This document shows, piece by piece, positions 31,367 to 42,090 of a stretch of DNA of 64,000 bases. The notes beneath the pieces are model-generated. The model was not told the origin of the DNA. It saw only the letters and a list, made by a program, of their open reading frames with translations, and did not search any database. Every line of letters begins with the position of its first letter. The first letter of the stretch is position 1. The stretch is from Symbiodinium microadriaticum (taxonomy: Eukaryota; Sar; Dinophyceae; Suessiales; Symbiodiniaceae), in the NCBI GenBank assembly GCA_001939145.1, contig LSRX01001488.1, forward strand, positions 71,259 through 135,258. Direction: 5' to 3'. The translations under genes and the position numbers were made by a program.

Positions 31367-34300
31367 AGCACCATGGAGCCAAGGGTCAATGGAGCAGTTT
31401 TCAATTGTGTCATAATTGTCATGTCGGTTGCCATAGGGATGCACACAACTTGGTCGGAACTCCTTGCTGGACTATTTCCTTTGGCAATTTCTCGAAAGGG
31501 CGCCTTTGGCTTGAAAGCAGCTCCTCGGCCCAGGCTACGACGACAAACACCCCCGAGAAGGTGAAGCTCTCCGATGGGACAGAGGCTTTCGGTGAAGTCG
31601 TTTCTACACATCAAGTCATGACCCAGTTCTGTCCTAAAACACGTCATGCTGTTGAAGAATGGGAAGGTGATCGATTTTCCATTGTTGCCTACACCACCCG
31701 GGGCATCCAGGAGCTTTCTAGAACAGAAAGGGACGTACTGAGAACTTTTGGTTTTCCCCTTGGCAAAAGTGAAGGAACCTCTCATGCTGATCGCGAATTC
31801 AATCAACGCCCTAAGAAGAGCGTGAGGAGGACGCTTTGGAAAGGAGCACAACGGGCTAGTGCGTTCCTCACACTTGGACTCGCAGCAGCATCGTCATTCC
31901 TGAGTGAGCATATGCCCCCCGGAAAACTCCCAGGACAAGCTTGCCTGTTTGAGATTGGCGGCACCGAAATCACCTACCAGTACGTCGAGGCCGGTGCGCA
32001 TGTCATTGAGCCCCTGTCTTGGGATGAGTACAACGACCCCGACCGCACGATCGATGTGAACCTCACTATTAAGAACTTGAAGCCTAATGTAGTTTGGTTC
32101 CAAGGTAATGACGACTCTTCGTTCCTCGGGGAGACCGTCCAGCGCACAATCGAATGCCAACTTGATTGTGGTGGTTGTGTTGTGCTTCAGGCCCAACTTC
32201 AAGACCCTTTTTGGACTTCAGCTGCTCTAGGTGATCTTGTTAATCAACATGCACATTCTTGTGAGGATTGCGGTGATCTTCGAATCCTTCGTCTTGGACA
32301 ACCTGGACCCCCCGAATATGAACACCACCAGGACGTTGGATCCCATGTTCACCAGGAGTTTATGACTTCTAGAGAGCAACAGAAACCCGTAGATCAAGAA
32401 GGAGCCTCTGCAATTCGTTTTGACGGAAATGTACCTCCTCATGTACAAGTTGCTCTCAAGAGGCTCCACCAGAACCTCGGTCATCCCCGTATCGTCGATA
32501 TGCTGAGGCACTTGCGGTACGCAGGTGCTGATGAGGGTGTTTTGAAAGCCTGCAAGAAGATGCGCTGTGAAGTATGCGACAGGAATCAGAAGACACAAGC
32601 TGCCCGTCCGGCTACTCTACCTTCGCTGCTCGATATGAATCAGCTTGTCAGCATCGACGTCTTCCATGCATTTGATGTCGATCGAGTCCGTCATGAGTTC
32701 TTGTCCGTGATAGATCATGCCACCACTTTTCATTTGGTATGTGAACTACAAGGACATTCTACAGAAGCCTTCTGTCGTGGGTTTACACAGTTGTGGGGAA
32801 ATGTGTTTGGTGCTCCAGGAACCATTTCTACAGATCTCGAGACTGGACTCCAGGCCGGGATCACCAAGTATGCCGAGTTCCACGGGAGCAAACTCAGGAC
32901 CTCCGCAGGACAGGCCCATTGGCAGCAGGGCGTGATAGAAAGGCACGGTCTTTGGTATCAGGAGATCCTCCAGCGGGTCATCGATGAGAAATCTATCACG
33001 AGCGAGGACATGCATCTAGCAGTTCAGGCTGTTAACAGTGCGAAAAACGAACTCAGACGTCGCCACGGGTTTTCTCCCACACAGGCCGTTTTCGGTAGAG
33101 ATCCTCGATGCCCTGAAGAACTGTGTGGTAGCAACGACGAGGAACGATTCATTGAGGTGATGTCATCAGATAGTAAGCGTCAAAGAGAAGTCAGCATCAG
33201 GACTGCAGCGAAGATGGCATTCTTCCGCACTCAGCTGGACTCTAAGTTCAGAAAAGCACTCATTCAGAGAAGTCGTGTGAAACGGGGCGGATACGCAGTA
33301 GGAGAGATGGTTAGCTTCTACAGGATCGAGAAGGTGGCCACCAAGCGGGGTTCTTGGAGAGGACCGGGAACTATCATCGGAGCGGAAGGGGGAAATTGGT
33401 GGGTTTCATTTGGTGGACGCTGTCACCTTGTTGCGGAGGAGCATCTTCGTCCCTCTTCACCGGAAGAAGTTGGCGATATTCTGTCATCTAGAGTTGCCCG
33501 GGATGACTTGGAAAAGCTCCTCAACCTTGATCCCGATGACCCTTCCACTTACGATCAAGTAGATGAACCCGAACCTCCCGAGGAAGCTCTTTCACCTGAT
33601 CAAGATCCAGGACAAGACCTTCAGGTGCTACCTGATGAGGAAATGGTGGAGGACATGGATTTTGCACTCGAGTTGGATGGTGTTGATCCTGTTGATGAGA
33701 TGGACGACTCCGAACGGGCTTCCGCTAGTGAACGAAGACAGCTTGAACATCCCACCCCGTATGGCCCAGTTCGGAAAAGAGTTCGACAGAAAGGACCCCA
33801 AGGCCAAGAGCACACAGTCCACATGATGAAGAAATGCCAGACTGATCGAGCGCTTGAGAAAGCCCTTGAGAAGGAAATACCATGGAAACTCATTCCCGAA
33901 TCTGAACACGCTGCCTTCAGACTTGCTGAGGAGAAGCAGTTCCGTGAACACTTGGATCACCAGGCACTCAAGCCGTTGAGTGTTGACGAATCTGCTGAGG
34001 TTATGCGTCGTGTAGATCCTTCCAGAATACTTACCTCAAGATTTGCTTACCGCGACAAACATTGGTCGCGACGCAAGCTGGACCCAGGCCTCGCCTGGAA
34101 ACATAAGGCCAGACTCGTGGTGTCAGGGCATCGTGACCCTGATGTGAAATGCCTCGAAACCGATGCCCCAACGATCAATCGGTTGACCATCCTTACTTTG
34201 CTCCAAGTCCTGGCGAGTCGAAGGAGGACTCATGATTGGGTGGCGGCTGCAGGGGATATCACGGCAGCTTTCTTGAACGGTGATGACATCGATCGGGAGC

Positions 34301-34896
34301 TTTATCTTCGTCAGCCGAGGACCGGGCTAAAAGGGCTGGATGCTAGGCAACTCCTCTTGATCACAAAACGGGTGTTCGGGTTACCAGATAGCCCGCGAAA
34401 GTGGTGGAAACGACTACGCCGGGACATGCTCAACATTCGCTTCGAGGTCGAGGGACAGGAATGCTTTTTCACTCAATGCGCCCTTGATCCTTGCCTTTTC
34501 CAACTGGTGTCTGCCGAGGACCCCGTTCCTAAGATGTATGTCGGGGTTCATGTTGATGATCTTCTGGTTGTGGGACCTAGAGATCTTTCTCAACTCGTTC
34601 GAGAGAGACTGTCAGCCACTTTTCCGGTCGATGATTGGGAGCTTGATGACTTCGATTACATAGGTTCGCATGTTCGGGTGTCCAAAGATGGAGTTTATGT
34701 CAGCCAAGAGCTGTATGCCAGCTCAAGGTTATTTGAATTATCCATTGACAAGAGTCAGAGCGATCTCGATCCAGCAACTGAAGAACAGTGCATTGTCACG
34801 AGGGGGTGGCGTGTCCAGTATCCTGGACTGGAAGTCTTCGGCGAACCCCAGAGTTTGCCGGTCCACTTTTGGCGCCGAAACCACAGCTTGCTCTGA
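31287..34896 (+). pseudogene. Inner element dioxygenase-like domain, integrase and RT
   Basis: The dioxygenase-like segment has HRDAHN at 31432-31449, GRLWLE, then KTRHAVEEWEGDRFSIVAYT, giving HxD...H...R spacing like the outer element. Integrase: HQNLGH with CKKMRCEVC, then VSIDVFHAFD, ISTDLETGLQ and HWQQGVIERHG, so D, D and E are kept. RT: FAYRDKHWSRRK, KARLVVSGHRDPD, AAAGDITAAFLNG and YVGVHVDDLLVVG, catalytic pairs intact. After QELYASSRLF the frame enters scrambled sequence at about 34800 and stops at 34896. The longest frame is 1,177 codons. Confidence 0.88.
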
Positions 34897-35287
34897 GGCC
34901 ATTGAACTAGGACAATATGTTCGATCGTTTGTGGTGACTATCCTGAGCGGCGAGCTCAAGAGGGTAGAAAGCCTAGAGGGTGGCCAACTGCGGTGTATCA
35001 CTGATTGCAAATCATTATTTGATCATCTCCATAGGGAAGGTATACCGCGAGTTCCATCAGACAAGCGTTTAGCAATCGATCTCGCCGCTTTGCGGCAAAC
35101 GTTTTCCCCATCAGAAAGACTGAATGAGAAGATCCCCTTGTTTTGGGTCCCGACTAGCTATCAGCTTGCTGATGTCCTTACGAAGCCTCTGTGTGCTGAT
35201 GATTGGTGGGGGACGCTCTTCAGTCATATCAGATTGCCGTTCTACAAAGATCTCTCGAAGCATTCCTCTGAGACAGAGTATGCTTAG
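34800..35287 (+). pseudogene. Inner element RNase H, lacking its N-terminal part
   Basis: In a frame different from the RT, it reads SILDWKSSANPRVCRSTFGA (Glu motif follows), ITDCKSLFDHL (Asp) and FWVPTSYQLADVLTKPL. The first strand with the leading catalytic Asp and the RT-RNase H connection, about 90-120 residues, is absent, so a deletion joined the RT end to mid-RNase H. A stop lies at 35285-35287, 31 bp before the LTR. Confidence 0.85.
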
Positions 35288-35318
35288 GCAAACCTGAGGA
35301 CGGAGAATTTTTAAGCTG

Positions 35319-35496
35319 TGTGAAACCGAAACGCACAAATCGAGAAGTGTACCCGCAGGCTTTGCGATTGGCTTGTGCAAAAGAGGCTGTCGCCTCTCAG
35401 GTGGGGCCCGGGGGTTTCTTCTGCGTTCAGGGGTTCTCCAGGGTCCTGGGCTTTTCGTGTCTCGTGGTTTTCTCCTTGTCCCGTTGTGGTTTCTCA
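35319..35496 (+). repeat. 3' LTR of inner element
   Basis: 178 bp, followed by the CTAAC target duplication. Purine-rich gaggacggagaa lies about 15-25 bp upstream and may be the polypurine tract, though it is not directly adjacent. Confidence 0.93.
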
Positions 35497-38400
35497 CTAA
35501 CCCTGAAGTCTGCCCGTCAGGGTGACGTGCTTCTACCTCCTGAAGGGGCTCTTCTTCGAAGCAGTCAAACGCGTCTAGACGTCTCACGTCTTGCTGCTCG
35601 GTCAGCGGTAAACGTACCGACGCAGGGAGTGGAAAACCTAAAGCCTCAAGGCCTTGACACTCGTGCTCGAGCTCTTTGCCCAACGTGTTGACAGTGTAAG
35701 CTACCAGCACTGCTCTCTCCCCCTTCCAAGGAGTGGTAGCGTGGCGGCGAGTAGGGTCTAGGAAGAAGGGCTTACCTCGCTCTAGCTTGTGAGTTGTCCC
35801 TAACCAACGCCTGCCTTTGCCGTCTACCCTCTCCTCTACAGAGCCACTCACTAAGTCACCAGACTTGAGCTCGATCCACAAGTCCCCTCCGTTAGGCGGG
35901 AGCTTCAAGGGGAGGACTACGTTTGTGGATCCTTGCAGGTTGTGGTGGTCGGTGTGCACGGGTTGAGCAGTGGAGTTAGACAACCAAAGCGAAGTGTACT
36001 CTGCTGTGGGCGCGACTGAGGAAAGCACCCGGATCATAAGCTCTGTCAGCCAAGGCTTATCTGCGGTGCTCCCTAAAACTCCTACGCGACCGCCGTGGCG
36101 GTACAACCCAGCTTTGTGCTGCAGCTCTGGCGCTGCTCTGCACACTTCGGCTAACACCCACAACGCTCCATCGAGGTCCCAGTCTTCCTCGATAAGCTCT
36201 TTTGCGAAAACTTCCAAGTCTTGCAAGCTCAAACGCGCTACACGGGCCGACTCCTCCTCAACAAGTGACACAAACCCTTCAGGGTGTGGAGCTTCTGCTG
36301 GCGGCGGCAGGGGTGCAACAACGTGGTCAGGTCTCTCACCAGAGGAACGCTTTCCACGAACCCTGCGCGGAGGTGCGGAGTGCTCCTCCTCAAGCGAGTC
36401 TCCTACAAACTGTAAGGGCGGTGGATCTGGAGAAACAAGGCGGGTTCGCACATGGAGCGTTTGCACAAAGCCGTTGCCAACACCATCGCTGCGCAACACG
36501 ATGTGGCCATCGTTCACAGATGGTGACAACCCCATATACTTACCTTCAACCCATCTATCTTCCAAATCACCCTTCTTGCTAAAAAACTTTCGCTTTACAG
36601 AGCACTTCCCCCCAAAGTGGATGGCAAGCTTGGACTTCATCCCCAGCTGTTGTGCCCGTTGCTGAGCTGCAGCTGTCATGATAGCACAAGGCCACAAGGA
36701 AGAGTCAACCTCGCCAGAGGTGAGAAGGGTTCGGGCTCTGGCTTTGAGCCAGCGCACAGTGTTCTCAGCGGAGCCGTTTTGCTGCGGCACGTCCCCCTCT
36801 GTCGTTGTTGTGCGTACTCCACGCTCGTGGAACCAAGCTCGAGTCTTCCTGTTGAAGAACTCACGACTGCGGTCTGTGTGGAAACGGAGCACGGGAAGGT
36901 TTAGGGACCTTAGGGAGATGTACACCTGCTGCAGAGCATTTAGGATGTCATCACCCTTGTTGGTGTGAAGTGGCACTGCGAACACCAGCCTCGCCATGTC
37001 TGGTGGCCTTTGGAGCTCACACCTGTCAGACTCCCAGGGATGCTCTTCGACAACTTTAGCTGCAAACTCTCTGGGTCCTTCCACTCCTTCTTCTCCTGCT
37101 TCCTCTGACGTCAAGCTTGGCTCGTACAGAGACTCCTCGTAGTGCTCGCTTGGGGCGCCTTCTGCCAGTGGAAGGGCCTCATCTGCAAGGTCGTCCGTCC
37201 CTCCCGGGAGGAGTGCTGCATCATCAAACCCGTCGGTTTTGGTGGGGTCTGATTCCTCCTTCACTCCTTTGAGCCGCGGGAAGCGGTACGACACCGCGAG
37301 GAAGTACTTGAACGTGGCTGGTCGGTGGTTGCGGCTTTCGGGGTCTTTGCCCTTCACACGGATGGGCCCGGCTATGTCTGCTGACATGCAATACACATCC
37401 GGGTGAACTACACCTTTGTGGCGGCGGCCGTTTCCGGCACCGTGAACGCAAACTGCACAATCTCGGCGATATGGCACGTGATTGTTTGCCACATGCTGTT
37501 CCCAATCCGCTTGGGTGAACTTCATGAGGCGGTAGCACGGCCAACGTTGGAGTGCGTACACGATGGCTTGAACAAACCCGGGCGCCCACACTGGAGAAAC
37601 ACGGCTGTCGGCGCTACAACAACCCTGCGACGCCTCACCCTGCAACCCTTGCAAGTCTCTAAGGTCGGGCAAGTTTGTGCCAACAGTTGTGGGTTTTTCG
37701 CCCGCGTGTCCCAACGGACCTTGACGGAAACACACCTCAAACAAACCAGCCTCGTCAGCGTAAGCTTGCCACAATGTGGTGTTCCAAAACGACGGGGCGC
37801 TACTCACAGCACAATCGTCCGGAACCACATGTTGCTCAACAGACTGTGGTTGCTCCAACATGAATGCCACCATGGATGTTCCATCCGATGGGTTGTGGTG
37901 CACACGCCTCCCGGCGGTGGAGAGCGCATGAAGCCACATCATGCGAGCACACAAACCCGTATGACGATCAACGAGGTCACGCTCGTCAGAGGTGAGAGTG
38001 CTCAAGCCAAACGGTTCGGTGGACGAGCGAAGTGGATGTGGTCCATCGGCGCGGTGCGCTTTCACGGACCATGTGCGTGAAGGTGGACCACCAATCACCG
38101 CGGCAACTCGCCCCAACTTTGCAACCTTAACAAGAAGCCTCCAAAGGGGATCGTGGTAAAGATCTTGGCTCCTTGAGCGGCAAATGTCAAGCTCAACAAC
38201 AACTGTATCCTGCGACTCCAATCGTTTGAAAGCTTTGTGTGAACCGGGGCCCGCAAACAAGTGAACAACCCAGTTGGATGCACGATGCAATGCTTTCCTC
38301 CTTCGCCGGTTGAGGTATGGCATGCCTTCTTCAAGGGCTTTCCACAAAGCTTTGGAGTCCACATCGTCAGATGGGAGTATGCCTGACAATGCGCGGTCGG

Positions 38401-41400
38401 GGACATCATGAAAGAACGGAGCTGTTGATACCGCCATGTGGCCCGCTGCTGGCGCTGACGAGCTAACATGCTCAACCAAATGATCCCACCATGTGCGCTC
38501 CATTGCGATTTTCGCTTGTCTGATGCGGTCCTTTCCCTCCTCGGTTCTTCGCCTGAGCTCCTCAACCTTTTGCAATTTGTGCTCTTCCAACCGTGATATC
38601 AATGTGAGGGCTTGGCTTTCAACCAATTCCGGGCAACCGTTTTTGACCCTAAGCCTCAACGACTTACCATCGGGAGGATAAAGCTTGCAACTACCGGCGG
38701 ACCAAACAAGCTTGTACCCCAACTGCTCAATGATCGCGCCCATTGGGACTATGGGCTGCACGAGGCCATCCCTCCCGGGAGGCAAAAGGAGAGTGCCGGC
38801 ACGTGTCAAGCGCATAACGGTGGTTTGATCGCCCGCTAAACTCACCTGCACCTCATCTGCCTCAATCCACTCCTCCTCGGATGATGCTTGCCGCATGGGG
38901 TGAGTGGCACCGGAATCAAGAAGGGCATATCCAATCAAAGGCGGTTGGGATGCAACGGGTGATGGCTCGACCGGGGGCTCATCGGCAGGAGAGGAACTCG
39001 GAACTGGGAAACAACTCGAGGGCATGACTGAGCGAATCGTGAGCCTCTTCACCGAAGGATTGGGTGTCGAGGACGGTTGTGATGCAGTGCTCACGCCTTC
39101 CGGCTGAGGATGAGGCTGCTGGGACGACGGCGTGGCGTCGTTGCGCGATGGATGGGCCTCCAACTGCCTCAAAGCCTGGACTGCCTGCTGCATGAAGGTT
39201 TCCATGCTAAGCACCGGGGTCGCGTGCACAGTGGGGGTAGAGGTTGAGGCTGCCTGCACGGAGGGTTTTTGTTCCTGTGTTTTGGGTTCCGCTTTACCCG
39301 CCTTGCAATCCTTGGCGCGATGTTCCTCGGACCCGCAATTCAAACACTTCTTAAACCGCTCCGCCTTAGACAGCTCGTTCATGGAGTGCGGGTATTTGCA
39401 CTTAGACCCAAACTTACACCCCTTAGGCGAAAGGAAATACTTGCATGCGTTGCCATTCCCTCCACCTTTGCCTCCACCTTTGGCTCCACTCGCCTTTCCC
39501 CCCTTATCCCCGGAGGCATCCGCGGCCTTCAATGCAAGGTTGCTTGATCCACCCTTTTTGGCAACCTGCGCTCCAGCCAAAGTTTCAAACTCAGCCAACA
39601 AATGTTTGTGGTAGGATTTGACCGCCTCTTCCGAGGGTCGACCATGCAACTGCAATGCACTTTTGACCATCTCGGTTCGCCATGAAACCTCCGGTTCCTT
39701 AGAGATGACTGGCTTCGTCATCGAGGTTAAACCTCCCACCAACACCATTGGGTCAGGCAAGCTCATACCAAAGTCTATGCACCTTTGATACCACCGTCCC
39801 CACGCCCTCAACGCTGATACACCCGCAACTGCATCCTGCACCACATGTGGATTTTGCAAGTTGCTCAAAACCAGGTTGCGCTCCCCTGTTCCACCGGGCT
39901 GGTATGTCGTGTACAGCCTGAACAGAATTTGTGATGCAGCTTGATTCGCTTTCCGGGCTATGATATCGGACTTTACCGTGGGGTCTAAAGCATCCAAGAG
40001 CATCGCACATGCACGGGCATTCACTCTCCCCCATTTGCCTTCCGTGAGCTCGGGCCTCTCATCCGGCTCAACCGTTAAGCGCTCAATGGGAGATGCAACG
40101 ACCCACTTATCATACGCATCTTTGCTCACCTGAACTACCCCAGACCACCAAAGTTGAGAGGAATCCGAAAAGTCACTCATCAAGCCCGCAATAAGCTGCA
40201 TCCAATCCTGGAATTCCAACGATCCTCCAGCTGGGTCTGGTGGTGCAAGCTTGGGAAAAGCAGTAATCCCAGTTTTGACCGTTTCGGGTGCATCTGCTTT
40301 CTTCGGATTGGTGAGTTGCTGTGCTTGCAAAGTTTGCAGCTGCTGTACCCCCAACAATACGGCATCTAACACTGCATTACCTGATGTAGTTGGGCCTTGG
40401 GTTCCCCCCGGCGACACAATGGGCACTCCTGTCGGGGTGGCGCTGGCCTGAGCAGGTGATGCCTGTGGAATTTGGGCACTAGCAGCCACAGCTGACTGGA
40501 AATCATAGCCCGAAGCCCCGATCTGCCCCAAACCCGGGTTTTCGGCTCGAGAATGGGGGTTTGGGCCAGAAGAGGTGGAATCCCCTTGCGTAGGTTGCCC
40601 AACCCTTCCGGGTGGCGTTGCATTGCTAGGTAACCTTTGGGAACCTTGCAACCCCGACCAAAAGTTGGACCAAAACCCTGAAGTTGCAGATGCCGCTGTT
40701 TGCGCGGGAGCTCTCAAAGCCTCAACCGCCTGCGCTGCAGCATCATGGACCTGATACGCGATCGGAGTGCGCACCTGTGCATCCTGAAGGGGTGGCCTGG
40801 GGGCCTCATTCGGGATTGTTGGAGCCATTTGTGCACTACTCCTTACCTGCTCCCTGAGAGCCTGTTCCCTCTGTGTGGCCTCCTCCAGTTGCCTACGCAT
40901 CCTCTGGATTTCTAGGTCCTGCGCCTGCGCTCGCTGATCAAATCCAACTAACTGTCTTGCAACCTCAGCTTGAATGGCCTCTTGAGGCAAGGACGATGAA
41001 TCTGTCCTGGATTGGGGCCTCTCGGGCATACTAGCGTACAGGAGGGGAGCCCTCTGTTCTAAAGCCTGCATGCGCTGCAACATGTCGGCGCTCAACAAAG
41101 GGCCATCCCTTCCGGGAGGCGGTGCAAAGGATGTGGGGGTGCCATGTGCTCCCATCTGTGGTGGCGAGCTGGTATGTGAACCCAAACTCCCATCTCCCAA
41201 AGCCATGGGCCCTGAAGCACCGCTCGGACTATCACGAGTTTGTGATGTTGCTGTTCGTGGTGGTGTGGCGTATGTGCCTTGCCGCACTGCGGGTACCTGC
41301 ACAACCTCAGTGCGTGCTACACGGAAAAAGTCCCCAACCCTCGTCATGAGCTGGAGCCCTGATGCAGGGAATCCCTCAACCATCTCGGCTATGGTTGGCA

Positions 41401-41800
41401 ATCCCTGCTGCGATCGTGGGGTCACAAACCCCTCCGCGGAAGCACCAGTGACTACTCTACCCCCTGACTCTGCGTCACCACTCTCGGTACCTAGCAGCAT
41501 GCCAGTGCTGGCCTCTAGCCCTGGGCTCTCGCCCGGCGAAACATTGCCGGAAACCGGTACAACCATCTGTACCCCAACCCCGCCTGCATTGGCGGTCGAC
41601 ACCTGTGGCATTCCCCCTGAGTCTGCGCAAACCCCAGTCTGGTCTATACCACCAAGTGCCCCTCCCGTAGCCATGGGTCCAAAACCTTCTGCACCTGAGT
41701 GCGCGTTCTCAAGCGGTGGTGTTGGACCTGAGTGAATACCATCCCTCCCGGGAGGTGGGGATGGAATTGCTGTGGTGCCATAGCCCTGCGTTGGGCTCAT
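35497..41800 (-). CDS. Outer element gag-pol, 5' part: gag, protease, methyltransferase-like, integrase, dioxygenase-like
   Basis: Starts at ATG 41800 inside the PBS. Pro/Gln/Ser-rich N-terminus; coiled coil near residues 265-330; gag core near 40.3-39.6 kb (EFQDWMQLIAGLMSDFSDSS). CCCH finger CKYFLSPKGCKFGSKCKYPH (C-X8-C-X5-C-X3-H, 39386-39447). Knuckle CLNCGSEEHRAKDC (39302-39345). Protease LLDSGATH (near 38920). Methyltransferase-like domain, VVHLFAGPGSH (38268) to FMLEQPQ (37850), with IGGPPSRTWS (38069-38095). Integrase zinc site HVANNHVPYRRDCAVC, then SADIAGP, FHTDRSREF and NGSAENTV (D, D, E). Dioxygenase-like domain, HTDHHN (35950) and RRHATTPWKGERAV (35735-35760). The frame runs into the nested element at 35496. 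Boundaries of the two extra domains are my inference. Confidence 0.9.
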
Positions 41801-41804
41801 AACC
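41788..41804 (-). promoter_or_regulatory. Primer-binding site of outer element (half tRNA-Met type)
   Basis: Directly after the 5' LTR the minus strand reads GGTTATGAGCCCAACGC. Its complement, GCGTTGGGCTCATAACC, is the anticodon arm of a Met tRNA: loop CUCAUAA with anticodon CAU, and a GGG stem strand typical of initiator tRNA. Drosophila copia is primed by an equivalent half tRNA. The ATG of gag (41800-41798) lies inside this site. Confidence 0.75.
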
Positions 41805-42085
41805 TGCTGAGCTTGAAGCCCAGCAGGCTGCAAAAGGGACTAGTGGAGTAGCTAATTCCCCAACCCCTAAACCTGCCATGGCCAGAAGCTACGCGCGGAG
41901 TCACTTGTTTGACACACGCAAACACGAAAGATCTGTGAAAGTTTTGCTACATAGAGCTTGGCACCTACATGTACAAGTGTAGTTAAAATGCATTGCTCAA
42001 GACCTACTGTGCTTGGTCTAAAGAGCAGCAGAAAAAGAACATGTACATATGGCATGGACTGCAAGAAGAGGCATGCACTTCAGCA
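41805..42085 (-). repeat. 5' LTR of outer element
   Basis: 281 bp, starting TGCTGAAGTGCATG on the minus strand at 42085 and followed outside by GTAAT. The promoter of the element should lie here, but no TATA box stands out. Confidence 0.93.
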
Positions 42086-42090
42086 GTAAT

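Larger units (their letters stand above)
27307..35496 (+). mobile_element. Inner copia-like retrotransposon nested in the outer element
   Basis: LTRs at 27307-27485 and 35319-35496 start TGTGAAACC and end TTTCTCA. The target duplication CTAAC is at 27302-27306 and 35497-35501. The element is 8,190 bp and sits antisense to both the outer element and RRP5. Order: gag with CCHC knuckle, protease, SAP-like segment, a short conserved FGRHKDKLY motif, dioxygenase-like domain, integrase, RT, RNase H. It is disabled by an in-frame TAA at 27766, frame changes near 29272, 30215, 30490, 30985 and 31285, and a deletion near 34800. Confidence 0.93.
24203..42085 (-). mobile_element. Outer Ty1/copia-like retrotransposon, interrupted by a nested element
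   Basis: LTRs of 280 and 281 bp bound it (TGCTGAAGTG ... CTCAGCA on the minus strand), and the 5-bp target duplication GTAAT lies at 24198-24202 and 42086-42090. The LTRs differ by about 4 substitutions and 1 indel, so it is young. Without the nested element and one CTAAC copy its length is about 9.69 kb. PBS and polypurine tract are in place. One frame would encode 2,991 residues: gag, CCCH and CCHC fingers, protease, methyltransferase-like domain, integrase, dioxygenase-like domain, RT, RNase H, membrane segment and Cys/His tail. All catalytic residues I could check in protease, integrase, RT and RNase H are present, so it was probably functional before it was hit. Confidence 0.93.
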
